Position numbers and translations under genes: made by a program. Shown one piece after another: positions 1-11,924 of a stretch of 64,000 nucleotides of DNA. How positions within the stretch are numbered: position 1 is the first letter of the stretch; the number at the start of each line of letters is the position of its first letter. Source of the DNA: Calliphora vicina (Eukaryota; Arthropoda; Insecta; Diptera; Calliphoridae); contig NC_088781.1 of assembly GCF_958450345.1 (NCBI RefSeq), forward strand, positions 115,337,431 through 115,401,430. Reading direction: 5' to 3'. The notes beneath the pieces are model-generated. The model had not been told where the DNA came from, searched no databases, and was given only the letters and a program-made list of their open reading frames with translations.

Positions 1-305
1 GAATCGGTACAACACCTTCTATGTGACTACCCAGCGTTACAAGAGCATAAGGTAATATATCTTGGTAGAGCTCTTTTCCATGATCTGAACTGTCTCCGAG
101 ATATATGATTAGATTTATTAGAAGTGCCGGCTGGTTCTCACGGGAAAAGCAGGAATCAAATAGTCAACAAAATTAGGTAAGGAAAATATTCTCCCTTTAT
201 GTATGAATTCTCAGCATAAGGGAATAGTATTTCCAAGGGTACCACAATGGGCCACAAGGCCTCCGAGTGAACTCTGTAACTTGGAGCAACCCACGTAACC
301 TAACC
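1..305 (+). mobile_element. 3' end of a non-LTR retrotransposon (ORF2 tail plus 3' UTR), truncated by window edge
   Basis: The frame from position 1 reads ESVQHLLCDYPALQEH and then LGRALFHDLNCLRD, ending in a TGA at 106-108. This is the H-x2-C-type zinc-finger tail that follows the RNase H domain in I/LOA/R1-like non-LTR elements (compare the usual ETxxHLLCxCPAL). The following roughly 200 bases look like the matching 3' UTR and finish in CCTAACCTAACTTAA at about 297-311, a typical tail for these elements. The upstream RT and RNase H would be left of the window. Family membership is inferred from the motif; the exact clade is not certain. Confidence 0.7.
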
Positions 306-310
306 TAACT

Positions 311-744
311 TAAATGGCTTAATTTCTGCAATCAAATTTATTACACAAGGAAAACAGAAACATTGCGGCAACCGAATTAGTTGCCAATCAAGTTATTCAG
401 TCCTAATGACCAAATGGTTTGATGGTTAGATGGTTTGATAAAAATTATGTTGTTTTAATCGAATTTTATGTTTGTCAATTGATGTTAAAACCGTAATTTC
501 AACAAAAAATGGATTAGATTTGAAGGGACTTATCAAGGACCCCTAATACTAATTGTACACATTTTTTATGTTGGAACAATGTCTGTAATAATGAGTTTAG
601 GAAAACAACTTTAAGCCTGAAATGTAAACCTTTCTCTACAATATGAAATAAACTAAAACTTGTAGTTTTGACAAATGGTTGGACCTGCACTCAGGTGATG
701 TGCCCTACTCATGCAATGTATTGAGTTTGAACTAGGAAAATACG
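311..744. other. No gene seen; AT-rich interval between two retrotransposon remnants
   Basis: Apart from the partial MITE arm at 355-402, no coding frame or structured RNA was recognised. The last 80 bases, next to the minus-strand LINE, may be that element's 3' UTR. The interval lies within mol intronic sequence. Confidence 0.5.
355..402. repeat. Half of a GGCAACC-type MITE terminal repeat
   Basis: The stretch AAAACAGA...GCGGCAACCGAATTAG...TTGCC matches one terminal arm of the fold-back element at 61454-61696, where the same CAACCGAAT-TTGCC block occurs in both arms. Only one arm is recognisable here. This is a solo or degraded copy. Confidence 0.45.
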
Positions 745-1820
745 TTATGTGATGGCAGGATAGAGAGGGTAGTGTTTGTGGACATTTGATTTGAATTTTT
801 CTATATTGAAAGTGTCACGAAAAACTTCAGCAGGAATCTTGTTCCACATACTGATAGTATGGCTACAGAACGAGTTTTCCCTGTAGTGTGTTGTGAAATC
901 CACTCTCAACTCAACCACGAATTAATAAGCCATTGCCGAAGAATGTGTATTGTGTAAAATGCTACGGGTTTCGGAAACAAGTTCCCTAATTACAGCAGAG
1001 CAAATTCCATTGTAGTATCGGTCGAACAGTGAAGCACAGTCAATACTGCGGCGATATTTCAGTGAGTCTATAGACCTGAATTCCCTACTGCCACCAATAA
1101 GCATCTCTTCAGTTCGCGCTCAAGTAACTCCAAAATCGACATCGAAGCACCGGTGCTTACATGAGAGTTGTATTTCATTTTGGGTCGGATATCGTGGTAT
1201 AAATAGTAAGGTATTCATATGGAGTGAAGTATTTCTTACACAGTTTCAGAAAACCAATGCTTCTTTAGATACTTGTCAAATTTATTTCTCCAGCGGACAT
1301 CGCATTGAATACTCATGCTTAGAACATCAAGAGCATCTGATTGATTCTTTAATATTTACACCACCCATAAAAACAGATGAAGCAACATGATCTGTCGTGC
1401 ATATTGAGTCTTACTTGCATTAAAATCGATTCGAATAGAGATCTCCACAAAATATTGGTTAATCATGACAATTATGCTCCAATCTCCTAGATGATGGGTC
1501 TATAATTGAATGAATATTAATGGCAAATATTGCTGTCATCTGCAATAGAATAGCTAGGGTTGGAAGATTGACGTAGAAGATCGTTTAGAAAGATAAGAAA
1601 TAGAATAGAGATGAAATTCCAGTGCGATCTCTGAGAAAGCTGGATATAAATCGAGAGATGTAATTACCGACAGCAAAACCAATAAGTTTTGATAAAAGCG
1701 CACCATGCCACACCCTATCGAACGCCTCAGAAATATCTAGAGTCACCACTTTACTTTCGCCTAAACGGTGAAAGGAACGACACCATTTTTCCAATAGCTA
1801 GGCTAGCAAGTCTCCCGTAG
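745..1820 (-). mobile_element. Degraded non-LTR (LINE) reverse transcriptase, C-terminal half
   Basis: Reading the minus strand from 1820, broken frames give GDLLA, EKWCRSFHRLGESK, VVTLDISEAFDRVWH (RT block with the first catalytic Asp), ALLSKL and SIADDSNICH (the A/YADD catalytic box). Further on come FNASKTQ, then RNKFDKYLKKHWFSE, IRPKMKYNSH, LKYRRSIDCASLFDRYYNG and finally NSFCSHTISMWNKIPAEVF, ending HYPLYPAIT before a stop at 745-747. The order matches the second half of an ORF2 protein of CR1/jockey-like LINEs. The copy is 5'-truncated and carries several stops and frameshifts. The copy at 37150-37810 is the same family and covers the more N-terminal region. Confidence 0.85.
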
Positions 1821-2640
1821 ATTGCAGTAAAAATTATTGATGAAGCTACACAGTTTGCATGAAGCTGACATTTATTTAGCAAAACAAAAAAAAAATATAT
1901 AAATATTCCGTAAATATGTCTGCATATAAATACAACCACCATATATGAGCAGGGCTTAAATTCTACTTTTTATATAAAAACACAAATGCTTAATCCATGC
2001 TGTGCAAAAGGTAGATAATATTACTATTTTTTAGCTTCGCAACTAAAAAAAAAAACAAGAGCCATCATATTCATCTACCTCATCATCTTCATCAACAGCT
2101 TAAAAGATGTCATTTCAAATCAAAGCAAAAAAAAAAATATTAAAACACCAGACGCATCCATAAAGTGTAAATACATAGACGTAGACTTCTATCAGCTACA
2201 CTTATGTGTCGCCTGCCTTCTTATATACTGGAAAATGTCATGCAAGTGGGTAATCATTGCCAGAGTCATGCAAGTCGTTAACGTTTTTTCTTCATCTTTT
2301 CAAACTGATTGACACACCTACACAATGAAAATGACACCAGCTTTAATACGAAACAAAGAATGGCAGAAAATTTCACAAACAAACCAGCAGTTCTGGGAGA
2401 CTGAAACGAACTAGCTACGTGACTAGTTATTTTAACACGTGCATGTCCTAAGCAGAGCGTCAATTGAACATTTTCAATTACAATGAGACTATCTGATAGC
2501 TGTCCCAAAGTAGTTGGATTCACATACCGTTTACACAGAGTCAGTTAGCTAACTGGGCACTTTCAAATAGTCAGTTGACAAGACATATCATAGACAGTCC
2601 AATAGCCGATATATTAATGTTGGTGGGTAATATAACTAAT
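1821..2640. other. Intronic AT-rich DNA without recognised gene
   Basis: Contains poly-A tracts and ordinary-composition stretches near 2150-2540. Minus-strand frames here have no family resemblance. A CACGTG E-box occurs near 2438, but one hexamer is expected by chance. Confidence 0.4.
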
Positions 2641-2649
2641 TTTTAAAGT

Positions 2650-3062
2650 GCTGTGCAAAATAAACGTTTAAAGTGGCTACTCTCTAGATTACTTAGAGAC
2701 ACTAAAGTGACAATTAACTTCGGGCTAGGTTACATGGGATGTCAGTAGTCTCAAGAAAAAGAAAACCAGAAACCAGTTTGTACGAATTATTCACAAAAAA
2801 ATAGCAGTACAAAATAAACGTTGAAGGTAGCTACACTCTAGATTACTTGGACACACTTAAGTGCAAATTGTCTTCACGCTAGATTACATGGGATGTATAA
2901 AGTAAACAATTGACTTTTATCTGGAGCACAAACGAGCAAATGACCCGAAATATATAAATTGCAGTCAGCCAAGTGATCTGACATTAGTGACAATTACTGT
3001 CTAAAGGGATACATTGACTACTTGCATCACTGCTGGGACATGCAACAAAAATGTTAACAAAA
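2650..3062. repeat. Dispersed repeat R1, locally duplicated
   Basis: Two tandem versions lie about 158 bp apart. At 2650-2740 (ATAAACGTTTAAAG... TCTAGATTACTTAGAGACAC) the unit is shorter; at 2810-3062 it is longer and continues through GCCAAGTGATCTGACATTAG and ACAATTACTGTCTA. The longer version is matched for about 190 bp at 51897-52090. No terminal inverted repeats or coding frames were recognised, so the element type is unknown. Confidence 0.75.
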
Positions 3063-4140
3063 TGTTGCCATGTATGTTTTAGTGAAGCGTTAGATGAAGC
3101 AATACATGGGGATTTGAAGTTTAAATGGCTTAGAACAAAACTATTGTCATGCCACACAGTTTGTGATCAAATCCATCTAAGAGATTATTAAATTGAATTC
3201 AATTGAATTCTACTCTTGCTATGTGTGAGAGGGTAATGATAAGAGTACTTAGTTTTATTAAATGCTACTCAGTTCATATGATTTTCAAAATAGAAGGAAA
3301 ACATTATTTATTTATTTGAAAATATTCAATAGTTAGTTATAAGTATGTATGTATATTTTTGTTATAAATCAATATTCTTGTGTTGCATTATTTCAAGCAT
3401 AATTTAACTCTTAAAAAGGTTTTTGTTCTAACAATCGCTCATAAATTTTCAATATAGATAATGGATTAGAAATTGCTGGGAATGTATAAAATTAAATTCT
3501 ACACTCTAAAGAAAAAACGTTAGGTAAATTCAAAAAACAACTGTTACAAGCAGAGAAAACTATAAAGTTCAGATTTGACTTAGAATTTCTTTACTGTCAG
3601 TTGGGGTTTGTATTGACAAAAATGTGAATTCGATTTTCCTATAAATAAATTAATATGTATTTATTTTAGCTTATTTCCTTTCCGGAATTCAAAAAAGTTC
3701 CTTTAACTAACATCCTTCATTTCTTTCAGTGCATACTTAGTGTTACAATGTCTTTATTCATAAAATATGTAAGAAACAAGCATTTACCACCACGCAGAGC
3801 GGGTACAACCTGAAGTAGTTCGTTGTAGAAAAGCACTTAATTTATGAAAAACACATGTATTTTAAGAATATCGTGTCAGTGTAATGATAACACCAATACA
3901 ACAATAGCTGTACAGAAATACTCGGAAATTCAATAGTTGAAAACATGTTTACATTTAATATACAAAGCATACAGATGATATTGAAAGGTGTGAGGGAAGT
4001 AAGCCTCTCAGTATAACTCAAATCTAGGGTAGTTGATGTTGGAAGAATGATAAAGGCAAAACTTGCCTTTACCTTTAGATCTCAGTTGGATTTATCAGAA
4101 TATCGAAAATACTTATTCTTTACAATATTTACTTCATGTC
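3063..4140. other. Intronic AT-rich DNA without recognised gene
   Basis: No conserved frame, terminal repeat or structured RNA recognised. It includes a small GAATTCAATTGAATTC palindrome near 3194-3210. Confidence 0.4.
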
Positions 4141-4147
4141 AATTAAA

Positions 4148-4725
4148 GGTAAACAATGTCTACTTGAATTCCAATTTTTTATAAATTATGAAACTATTTT
4201 AAATCGGGTTAAATTACATTTGTTGACATTATTGACACTAAGTTTACATTATGTAAATAATAGGAAATTACTGTGTACATATTATAACTTCAGATAGAAT
4301 GGTTAAAATGTTGAAAATACTAATTGTTTACATAATTTACATAATGTAAACAATAGTTAAACAATGTCTCATTTCATTGTAGGTAAAACATCAATTGTTT
4401 ACGTTATTGAAATTAAGTTTACATTATGTAAACAATAAAAAATTACTATTTACTTGTCATAACTTCAAAATACTAATTGTTTACATTATATATATAAAGT
4501 AAACAATAGCTAAACAATGTCTACTTTCATTTTAATAGCTCAATACTAACGAACAATTTGTAAATCAAATAATATATCAATTGTTTGCATTATTGACATT
4601 AAGTTAACATCATGTAAACAATTGAAAAGAAAAGGCAATTACTTATCAATAGTTTAGAAATCAAGAACAATTTCAAAATATTTAAAATAACAATTGTTTA
4701 CATTATTTACATGATGTAAATAAAG
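4148..4725. repeat. Tandem cluster of TTGTTTAC...GTAAACAA hairpins
   Basis: Six inverted-repeat modules start near 4219, 4323, 4392, 4477, 4580 and 4692. Arms are versions of ATTGTTTACAT and ATGTAAACAAT; at 4323-4333 and 4344-4354 they are perfect 11-bp arms with a 10-bp spacer. Long-spacer modules (containing TATTGACATTAAG) alternate with short-spacer ones, giving a dimeric tandem unit of about 155-215 bp. The core TGTTTAC equals the forkhead-family binding consensus, and roughly nine copies are present. Whether this is a regulatory cluster or simply a satellite is not decided by the sequence. Confidence 0.8.
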
Positions 4726-5018
4726 TTTTGTTCCAAAAGAAGTATCGAAAAATCAAGGCTCTTGTATAATTTTTCCTGCATTACTAATATGTGTTAAGTC
4801 CAGAGGATATCACACTGTAACCTCATGTCCAGAACATTAACATTAGGTCAGTCTTTAACTCGATTGATATCTCACACACTAAACTTTCGCAAAAATGGTA
4901 AACATTTAACAAAATGATGAACTTTGGAAATTTTATAAGAAATTGCCATTAGTTTGCCTATCACAATTTAGGGATTGGAGTAACTTTTTAGACCCTAAAA
5001 AGTGTTCAAGGTAGAGAT

Positions 5019-6138
5019 TAGGGTATTCATTCGACTAATGATCGTTCGATTAATCGAATAATTATTCGAACAATTTAAAAATGGCCATTTTCGAATAACG
5101 AATAATTCGAACAATTTTATGTAGAATAATCGAATAAATGTTCATATATAAATTTATTAAATTGCTTAAAATTTTTGATAATTTCAAATTTAAATAAATA
5201 ATAATGACTTACAAAAATTTTATTGTTTCTGAAATTCGACAAATAACTAAAGACAAAGGGGCTTTCGATCACTGTATATGAGTGTTCCGATAGCTCCTTC
5301 TATAAATATATAAATATTACTGCAAGAACTTACGATTCTAAAAACAAATCTTTCAAAATTTTTAACTTAGGACTTGAACCAATGAAAATAAAAGGTACGG
5401 AATAAAATATTTGTTATTTAGCTGGCGAAATATTAGAAGAATCGCAATTAATAATGAAAATATTAACTTAGATTAAAGTGGAGTTGAATGCATTCACTGA
5501 CAATGATATCAAACTTTGGACAGATTCCCTTTATTGTATAAATCCCCAAGACCACTTTATTAAGCAAAGATTCGGCAACGTTGATAGAGCTTGATGTATA
5601 ATACATTATGTTATAAATAATTTAGAAATAGTGAATAATTAATTTACTAAAGAATTAGTTACTCAATTTAAAACCCGAATTAATGAACGACATGAAAAAG
5701 TTCTTAATACGTTTATATTGTATTTGAATTCAGGATCATGTCCAACTAGATCAACTTTTTTAAAGCTTAGCTCCAAAACGGAAACTAAAGGGTTTGCTAG
5801 TCATTTTTTTGTTTTGTAGATTGTTCGGGAGTTAATCTGATCAGAATATTTCTGTTGAAAATTTAATAATGGACTTTGTTTTCGAATGTTTTTTTTTAAC
5901 ATTATCAATACTTGAATGGTTACTTTAACGTTATTTTTTGTTTTTCTTTAACTATAAAATATTAAAAAACCGACATCAAAACTTCATTCTTTACTTTTTT
6001 AAAAAAAAAATGTAAATTATTCGAATAATTCGATTAATTTCAAACGTGTGATCGAATTATTCGAACAAGTTAAAATCTCTTATTCGAATTATTCGTTTTA
6101 TTCGAACAAGAGAAAAATCGAATAATTCGAATACCCAA
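5019..6138 (+). mobile_element. hAT-superfamily DNA transposon remnant (1120 bp) with 8-bp target duplication
   Basis: The element is flanked by perfect 8-bp direct repeats GTAGAGAT (5011-5018 and 6139-6146). Its ends are inverted: TAGGGTATTCATTCGA at the left and, read inward from the right, TTGGGTATTCGAATTATTCG. The TAGGG start and 8-bp duplication are hAT hallmarks. Inside, the plus strand gives a decayed transposase frame: VYECSDSSFYKYINI, then FKIFNLGLEPMKIKGT before a stop, followed by other broken pieces such as RINERHEKVLNTF. Subterminal regions are full of ATTCGAATAATTCGA-like motifs, the kind of subterminal repeats hAT transposases bind. It is far shorter than an autonomous hAT (2.5-5 kb), so it is an internally deleted, dead copy. 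Confidence 0.85.
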
Positions 6139-6146
6139 GTAGAGAT

Positions 6147-7942
6147 CCAGTAAAACCCTTTTAACAGCAGGAGCACGAAACAATATATTTGCCATGATGA
6201 CTGATATTCCATCGATCATATACTGATATTTCACCTATTAAAGTTAGATTTATCAACTGCATCAGTGTATATTTGGTCATCTCTTAAAAGATTCGGAACT
6301 AAAGGTATTACGTTATTCATTATTCATTTAATGAATGATCCGAAGTTTTTATTCCAATCAGGCAATTAATGAATATATATTAATTGTGTTACTTTCTTCG
6401 GAAAGGGGAGAGGGAAAGGTGGTGAAAGAAGGAGAAAATCTTTTATATTTGATATTTAGCATGCCTTAACATGATTTAAGATGCAGTTATAGAAGATAAT
6501 CCATCAACATAAAAGTTTATATTTTTAATGATAACTACATACTAATTAAGAAAATATAATCAGAACATGCAAGAATCGAAGTACCGACATACATAACCAG
6601 ACAAGGACAAAATTTCTTAATTTATATTTACAGTGTAGCAGAAACTAGTAGTTAGTTAACAGGAACTGATGCCTTAGAGAAATACAAATAGAGTGAAAAC
6701 AAGACAAAAACTCAAACAAAAAAATTCCTCAAAAAATCATACAAACATTATCACAATTTAGGTTTTTGAGAACGGACTAAGTCTTTTGAGAGCAAAGTGC
6801 TCTGTGTGTGTTTCTCTATGGCTGAAGCATTTATCTGTTTAGATTTTACATATGCTGAATTCACAAAACCCCTTGTATCATTGTATCGAGTGTATTATTG
6901 AATTCAAATACAATAGTGTAAACTTGTTGTTGGAAATTTTCATAAAAAAATTAAATACACTTATACACTTTTATTTTGTATGTTTTTAAAAAGTTGTATT
7001 GGTTTACAGCTATAAATTTCTCTGAGCACACATATACGGGTATATGTGAGAGAGTAATTTGAGAGTCGGTCTACTTGTTATACATACTACGCTTTCAAAA
7101 ACATTCATACAATATACAATGCGTGTTCACAAACTAATAAACATTGTATTTACTACAAGATACACGATACAAATTGTTGTGAATTCAGCAATAGTTTTTT
7201 TTTTGTAGTTAAAAAATTGAGAGAATAACGACAATAAATAGTCGACGGAGATTCGAAGCATTTCTATCGTCTGACTTTATTCATTAGCAATTATTAGACT
7301 GTTACTGGTAGCTTGACGATCGAGAGCCGAAGCACTCTTCGTATTGTAGTGATTAGTTATTTTTAGCGAATAAACCATAGTTAACCGATATGAGTTATTA
7401 GCCGATCGAGAGCCGAACCATTGATCGTTTCGCTCTTTATACTCTAGCTACTAACTTTAGGTCTGAAGAATTAATCTTGCCTGATTCTCTCCATTTGTTT
7501 ATATATTTAAATTAAGAGTATAACAACTTTATGGGAAGCATTACCTAGTAACTACTTATTCTTCATATATCTTAACCATGCCCTCAAAGAATTCATTCCA
7601 AATTAATCAAAAGCATTGAATTCAATCCTTTTTGTTCAAAGAATTATTGCCTTATTGAATCATTCAAGTTCTATTTAATTAAAATCCATTACAAAACAGC
7701 TTAATAAAACCTATTGAAATATTAATGTTTTCTTTAGCTTACATCTATTACAAATAGGCTTTATACATTTTGTTTCAATTCATATTGTATATATTAAAAA
7801 AAAACAAAAAAAAATATGTTAGTTCAATTTAAATTAGATTTGAGTTAACAAAAAATTTAACATTTCCAAGGTTGAACGAATTTTATTATGAATTAATTTA
7901 AATAAAAGCCTCTGAAAAAAACTAAAGAATTCGTTTTGTGGG
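6147..7942. other. Intronic DNA without recognised gene
   Basis: AT-rich. The one notable feature is a 15-bp direct repeat CGATCGAGAGCCGAA at 7317-7331 and 7403-7417 inside a locally less AT-rich patch (7240-7450). No LTR, terminal repeat or conserved frame could be tied to it. Confidence 0.4.
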
Positions 7943-8626
7943 GGAATTAGTCCCATGAATTGAAACAAAAGATTAACTTTGATAAATTTCCGGCGTTACG
8001 AATAAAGTCCCAAAGTCCGAAGGCCGGCAATGCAAAACATCTTTTCTGAGCAAAGCCAGAGTAATTTCATTATTAGTTAAATCCCCAATTTTAGAAATGA
8101 AATAAATCACCAAAAAATTAACGAAGTCACTAAATTTCGTTGTTAGTTTTGTTTATATAAAATTTTGGGGCCTTAATTCATTTTCGTTTTGGGGACATTG
8201 TTCATTGGGGACTTTGTTCGTAGCGCCAAATTTCCTATTAATAAATTAGCAGCTTCAATAAATATAAAAAGTAAGTAAACACTCAACATTTTGGTGGAAC
8301 ACCCCAATACAAAATAATTTAATAGCAAGACAACTTTAGAAATTCCCAAAAATTACTCCCCGAGAAGTGATCAATAATCCAAAATTGTAAAATAGTTCTG
8401 GAAAAGCTGTGATGAGCTGTAAACAAACTGAACAGCAAATATTATGTGTCTTCTTATGAAAATACAGTGAACAGTTAGGCAGAATCAAAATGTATTGGAA
8501 ATAAACATGTCATTTCTCACTGAAATGGATTCGAGTTCAAGCTTTGAAGACAGACTCCACAGACCCCTAATGTTTGAGGTGCACTCAGACATGCCAAGTT
8601 CTTAAACGAATAAATGGTTAATCTTT
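7943..8626. repeat. Dispersed repeat R2, copy 1 (carries a MITE insertion)
   Basis: Matches 12783-13117 along its length: GAATTAGTCCCATGAATTGA at the start, AGTTCTGGAAAAGCTGTGA and TACAGTGAACAG in the middle, and AAACGAATAAATGGTTAATC at the end. Relative to the other copy it has a 236-bp MITE at 7992-8227 plus an 8-bp duplication. It also has about 50 extra bases near 8523-8572. Identity of the element is unknown. Confidence 0.8.
7992..8227. mobile_element. 236-bp MITE with 8-bp target duplication AAATTTCC
   Basis: The terminal inverted repeats are GGCGTTACGAATAAAGTCCC (left) and GGCGCTACGAACAAAGTCCC (right, read inward), with two mismatches in 20. Flanking direct repeats AAATTTCC lie at 7984-7991 and 8228-8235. 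The paralogous copy of the host repeat has a single AAATTTCC at 12825-12832 and no insert, which is direct evidence of insertion. An 8-bp duplication fits hAT, P or Merlin-type transposases; the GGCG terminus does not fit the usual CAGNG hAT end, so I leave the superfamily open. Confidence 0.9.
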
Positions 8627-10781
8627 GAGGTTGTCTAACATTTTGATCCATAACTATTTTTCTACTCAAGCGATTGTTCTGATTTTTAATAGCAAACTTT
8701 CTAGGAATGTGGCAAACAGTTTGAGTTAAAATCATTTAATTGAATTTAAAATTTAGAACTTGAACGTCTTTTACACACACTGTTACATAGACAGAATATT
8801 TCCATGTTTTACAAAAATCCCTAAATCTTAAGCCTATTACACCTTCCCCTCTATATTTGTTAACGCCACATACCAATGTTATAATTTTACAAAAAAAAAT
8901 TCATACTCATATTCAATCATTACTTCACTTCACCAAACAATAGACAAGGTGAGATATTTACAACTTCTGCTGTTCAGCCCTTGTAATACCCCAAAAACAG
9001 ATGATTGTCATACTCAATGATTTCAAACCAACAACTATCAAGAAGCAAAAAAAGATTTTGTAATGAATCTTTTCAAAAAAAAAAAACAAAAAAAAACTGA
9101 TTGCTTACTAATGCTTAAAGAATAAATATTGCATGATGCCAAAAAAAAATCAAACAAACCTTAACCAACAGCAGGCGGTGGTATCGGTAACTAAATTCAA
9201 AATATCTGTATACAAATCTATAGGTATAATCTCTATTGTATTGAAATTGTTGAAAGGTATTGTTAAATCATATAGAAGGTAACAACAAGTCGATATTCAA
9301 CTGGATTTTAAGTTTGTTTTTATTTTTTTGTTTTCTTAAATAGTTTGACGTATAACTTTATAAAGCAAGTGACAGCTAGACAGTAAGAGCTCCGAATATA
9401 ATATATAAATAATAAAAAGACAAACCTCATATAAAGATGTATGCCAAAAATAAAAAAATAAATATAAAACTTCAAAAAAAAATAATGTTTAATTTTGTGG
9501 CTTGCTGTCTATACATAATGCCAAAACATTTTCGTTTTCTACAACTTCCCCAGAAGTAATTGTTAGATTTTAGGAAAATGATATGCAATAGACAAAGAGA
9601 AAAAAGATTTAAAGACAAAAATCTTAAGAAAACAACAATGTATGATATGACGTTTGATACTATTAAGTCATTTTATATTTATAAAAATAAAAAAAGAAAC
9701 AGTATGACTCGTATTTGCTATGTATATAAATAGCAAGAGTTATGATGATGACTATCAATAAAAGTTTTAAATAATGCCAAAATTAAATTAAATAAATAAA
9801 TAAGTAGATGGATAGATAATAATTAAATGTATAATTAAATTTATACGGAAGCTAAAATTTATATATGGCAAACAATAAAGTAATTATATTTATTTATAAA
9901 CAGAAATGCATAAATACAGATATGTATTTTATGGTACATATTCGTAATTATTTATTTAAAATAATATACAAAATCCCTATTATACTTATGTTTATGCTAT
10001 AACAACAAACTGAGTATTATATAAATCGGATTTCATTTAAACTGATATGTGGATCATTTCGTCAGTTTGTTTTTCATTTTCATTTCATCTTTTTTTTCAG
10101 TTAATACAATATATTTTTAATGGTTTAAATAATGTTATGTTTGTCATTTTAAAGTTGTTGTTTATTTTGAATTATTTTAAATATTTTAGTTGTAGCAACA
10201 ATCAAAATGTAACGGATAATCTCTGTACATTTTGTTTACATAATACTTATAGTATCAAACCATTCCCAGCCGCTTCAAACTACTTTGGGGTTGCAATAAA
10301 TCTTTTTTTTTGCGAGCTGAAATATATATGGACATGTCAAACAGGAAAGTGTTTTATAATACCACGCAACATGTTTAGAAATTTTTACAATTACTTATAG
10401 AAAAAAATCAAACATATTTTTGAAAAATGTTCAGTTAAACTGTGTGATACCCTACTCTGCACTACTCTGACATAGCTCTTGGAAATAATAAAAATATAAC
10501 CATGAAATCTAATGCCAATTTTTAATTCGAGTGCAAGTCAATAAAATGCGAAATTTATGTTCCCATGAAATATCCATTTCCCTCGAAGAGAAAATTGCTA
10601 TTGTGATATTCCCATGAACTTTTCATTCACAATAGTTGATTTTGTTTGTAACAGCTGTTTATTGTTTACAAAATTCCATCTAAAAATTTCACAACATGGC
10701 GAATTTTTTCATGTGAAGAAAATTTATGAACGAAAGATGAGAAAAGGGAATATATTTCATGTGATATATTGATTCGCGATA
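8627..10781. other. Long AT-rich intronic stretch without recognised gene
   Basis: Contains poly-A and simple AT tracts. An open frame at 10047-10400 (plus, 117 codons) is Phe/Ile/Asn-rich with no family resemblance and is most likely chance. Nothing here resembles the missing downstream exons of mol. Confidence 0.45.
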
Positions 10782-11890
10782 GGGGTGAATAAATCCGTTA
10801 CTTTTTGAATTTTCCGCTTCTTAGCTGAAAGAACTCCTCCTGTCAACAGGCATTATTAACAAGCTGCGTCATTTATTTATGTTTGACAACCATTAATAAA
10901 AGAAATAAGAGAAAATGGAAAGGCTATGCATGATAAATACTATGGGAACTCAGCACCATCAATTTCAATGGTAAACAAGTGGTTTACTTTATTTCATTGT
11001 AGCCGTATAAGCACGGAATATGCCGAACGTTCTGGATGCCCAATTGAGAGACCTAAACTCAAAACAATTGAAAAAAATACAAGTATGGTGTTGGCCGATC
11101 GGAGATTGAAAGTGCTAGAGATTGTGGAAGCCATAGGCATCTAACATGGCTCAGTGGTTTAAATTTCAAATACTCACTCGGGTATGAAAAAGCTTTTTGC
11201 AATATCGTTGCCGCGTTTGCTCATAATCGTCCACAAACGCAATCGTATGACAACTTCGCGGGAGCTTTTGGCGTTATTCAATCTTAATATGGACGAGTTT
11301 TTGCGCCGTTTCGTAACTGTGCAAGAAACGTGAATTCAGCAGTCAAAACATTATGTTCCTCGTTAAGAAAATAAAGGCGGATTTGTCAGCCAATAAAGTC
11401 ATGGCGACCGTTTTTTAGGATGCACGCGGTATAACCCACATGAATACCTTCAGAAGCGTAAAATACTCAATTGACGATTTGAAAAAAAGCGACCGCATTT
11501 GGCCAAGAAAAAAGTTATTTTTTACCAGGACAATGCAATGGAGCACACAAGTGATGTTTCCATGGCAAAAATCCATGAATTAGGCTACAAATTACTTTCT
11601 CTTCCATCCTATTATCCAGATTTAGCTCAAAGTGACTATTTCTTGTTTCCAAACCTGAAGACATGGCTTGTCGGAAAGATATTTGATTCCAACGATGGAA
11701 TCATCTCACAAACAAATACATATTTTTGATGATCTCGACAAATCTTATTTTTTGGAAGGGAACAAAAAATTGGAGAAACGTCGGGCAACGTGTATAGAGA
11801 TCAAAGGAGGCAATGATGAAAAATAAAATGATTTTTTAATCCAAAAACCCGTGTTTTATTCAAAAAGTCACGGACTTATAGACCTGCGAT
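10782..11890 (+). mobile_element. Mariner (DD34D) element, frame-broken, with both ends recognisable
   Basis: The left end after TA (10780-10781) and the right end at about 11850-11890 are inverted copies around AATCCGTTACTTTTTGAA and AGTCCGTGACTTTTTGAA. The N-terminal HTH region reads MVNKWFTLFHCSRISTEYAE and ADRRLKVLEIVEAIGI, followed by several frameshifts. The catalytic core at 11499-11729 is intact in one frame: FYQDNAMEHTS supplies the second Asp and YPDLAQSDYFLFPN the third. Exactly 34 residues lie between them, as in mariners. Downstream comes KNWRNVGQR and a poly-A-rich tail. This is the mariner lineage with the KKxVxFxQDNAxxHTS motif and differs from the Mos1-like copies to the right. 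A second copy of this lineage is at 15245-15728. Confidence 0.88.
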
Positions 11891-11924
11891 TTAAGAAAAC
11901 TACATAAGAAAAAGTTGAATAGGG

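Noticed and set aside
2278..2523. 81-codon minus-strand frame with non-AT-rich composition
   Set aside because: No similarity to DUOXA downstream exons or any transposase family, no splice sites in register.
10047..10400. 117-codon plus-strand frame
   Set aside because: Phe/Leu/Ile/Asn-rich translation of AT-rich DNA, no recognised domain and no splice signals. It was also checked as a missing mol exon and does not fit.
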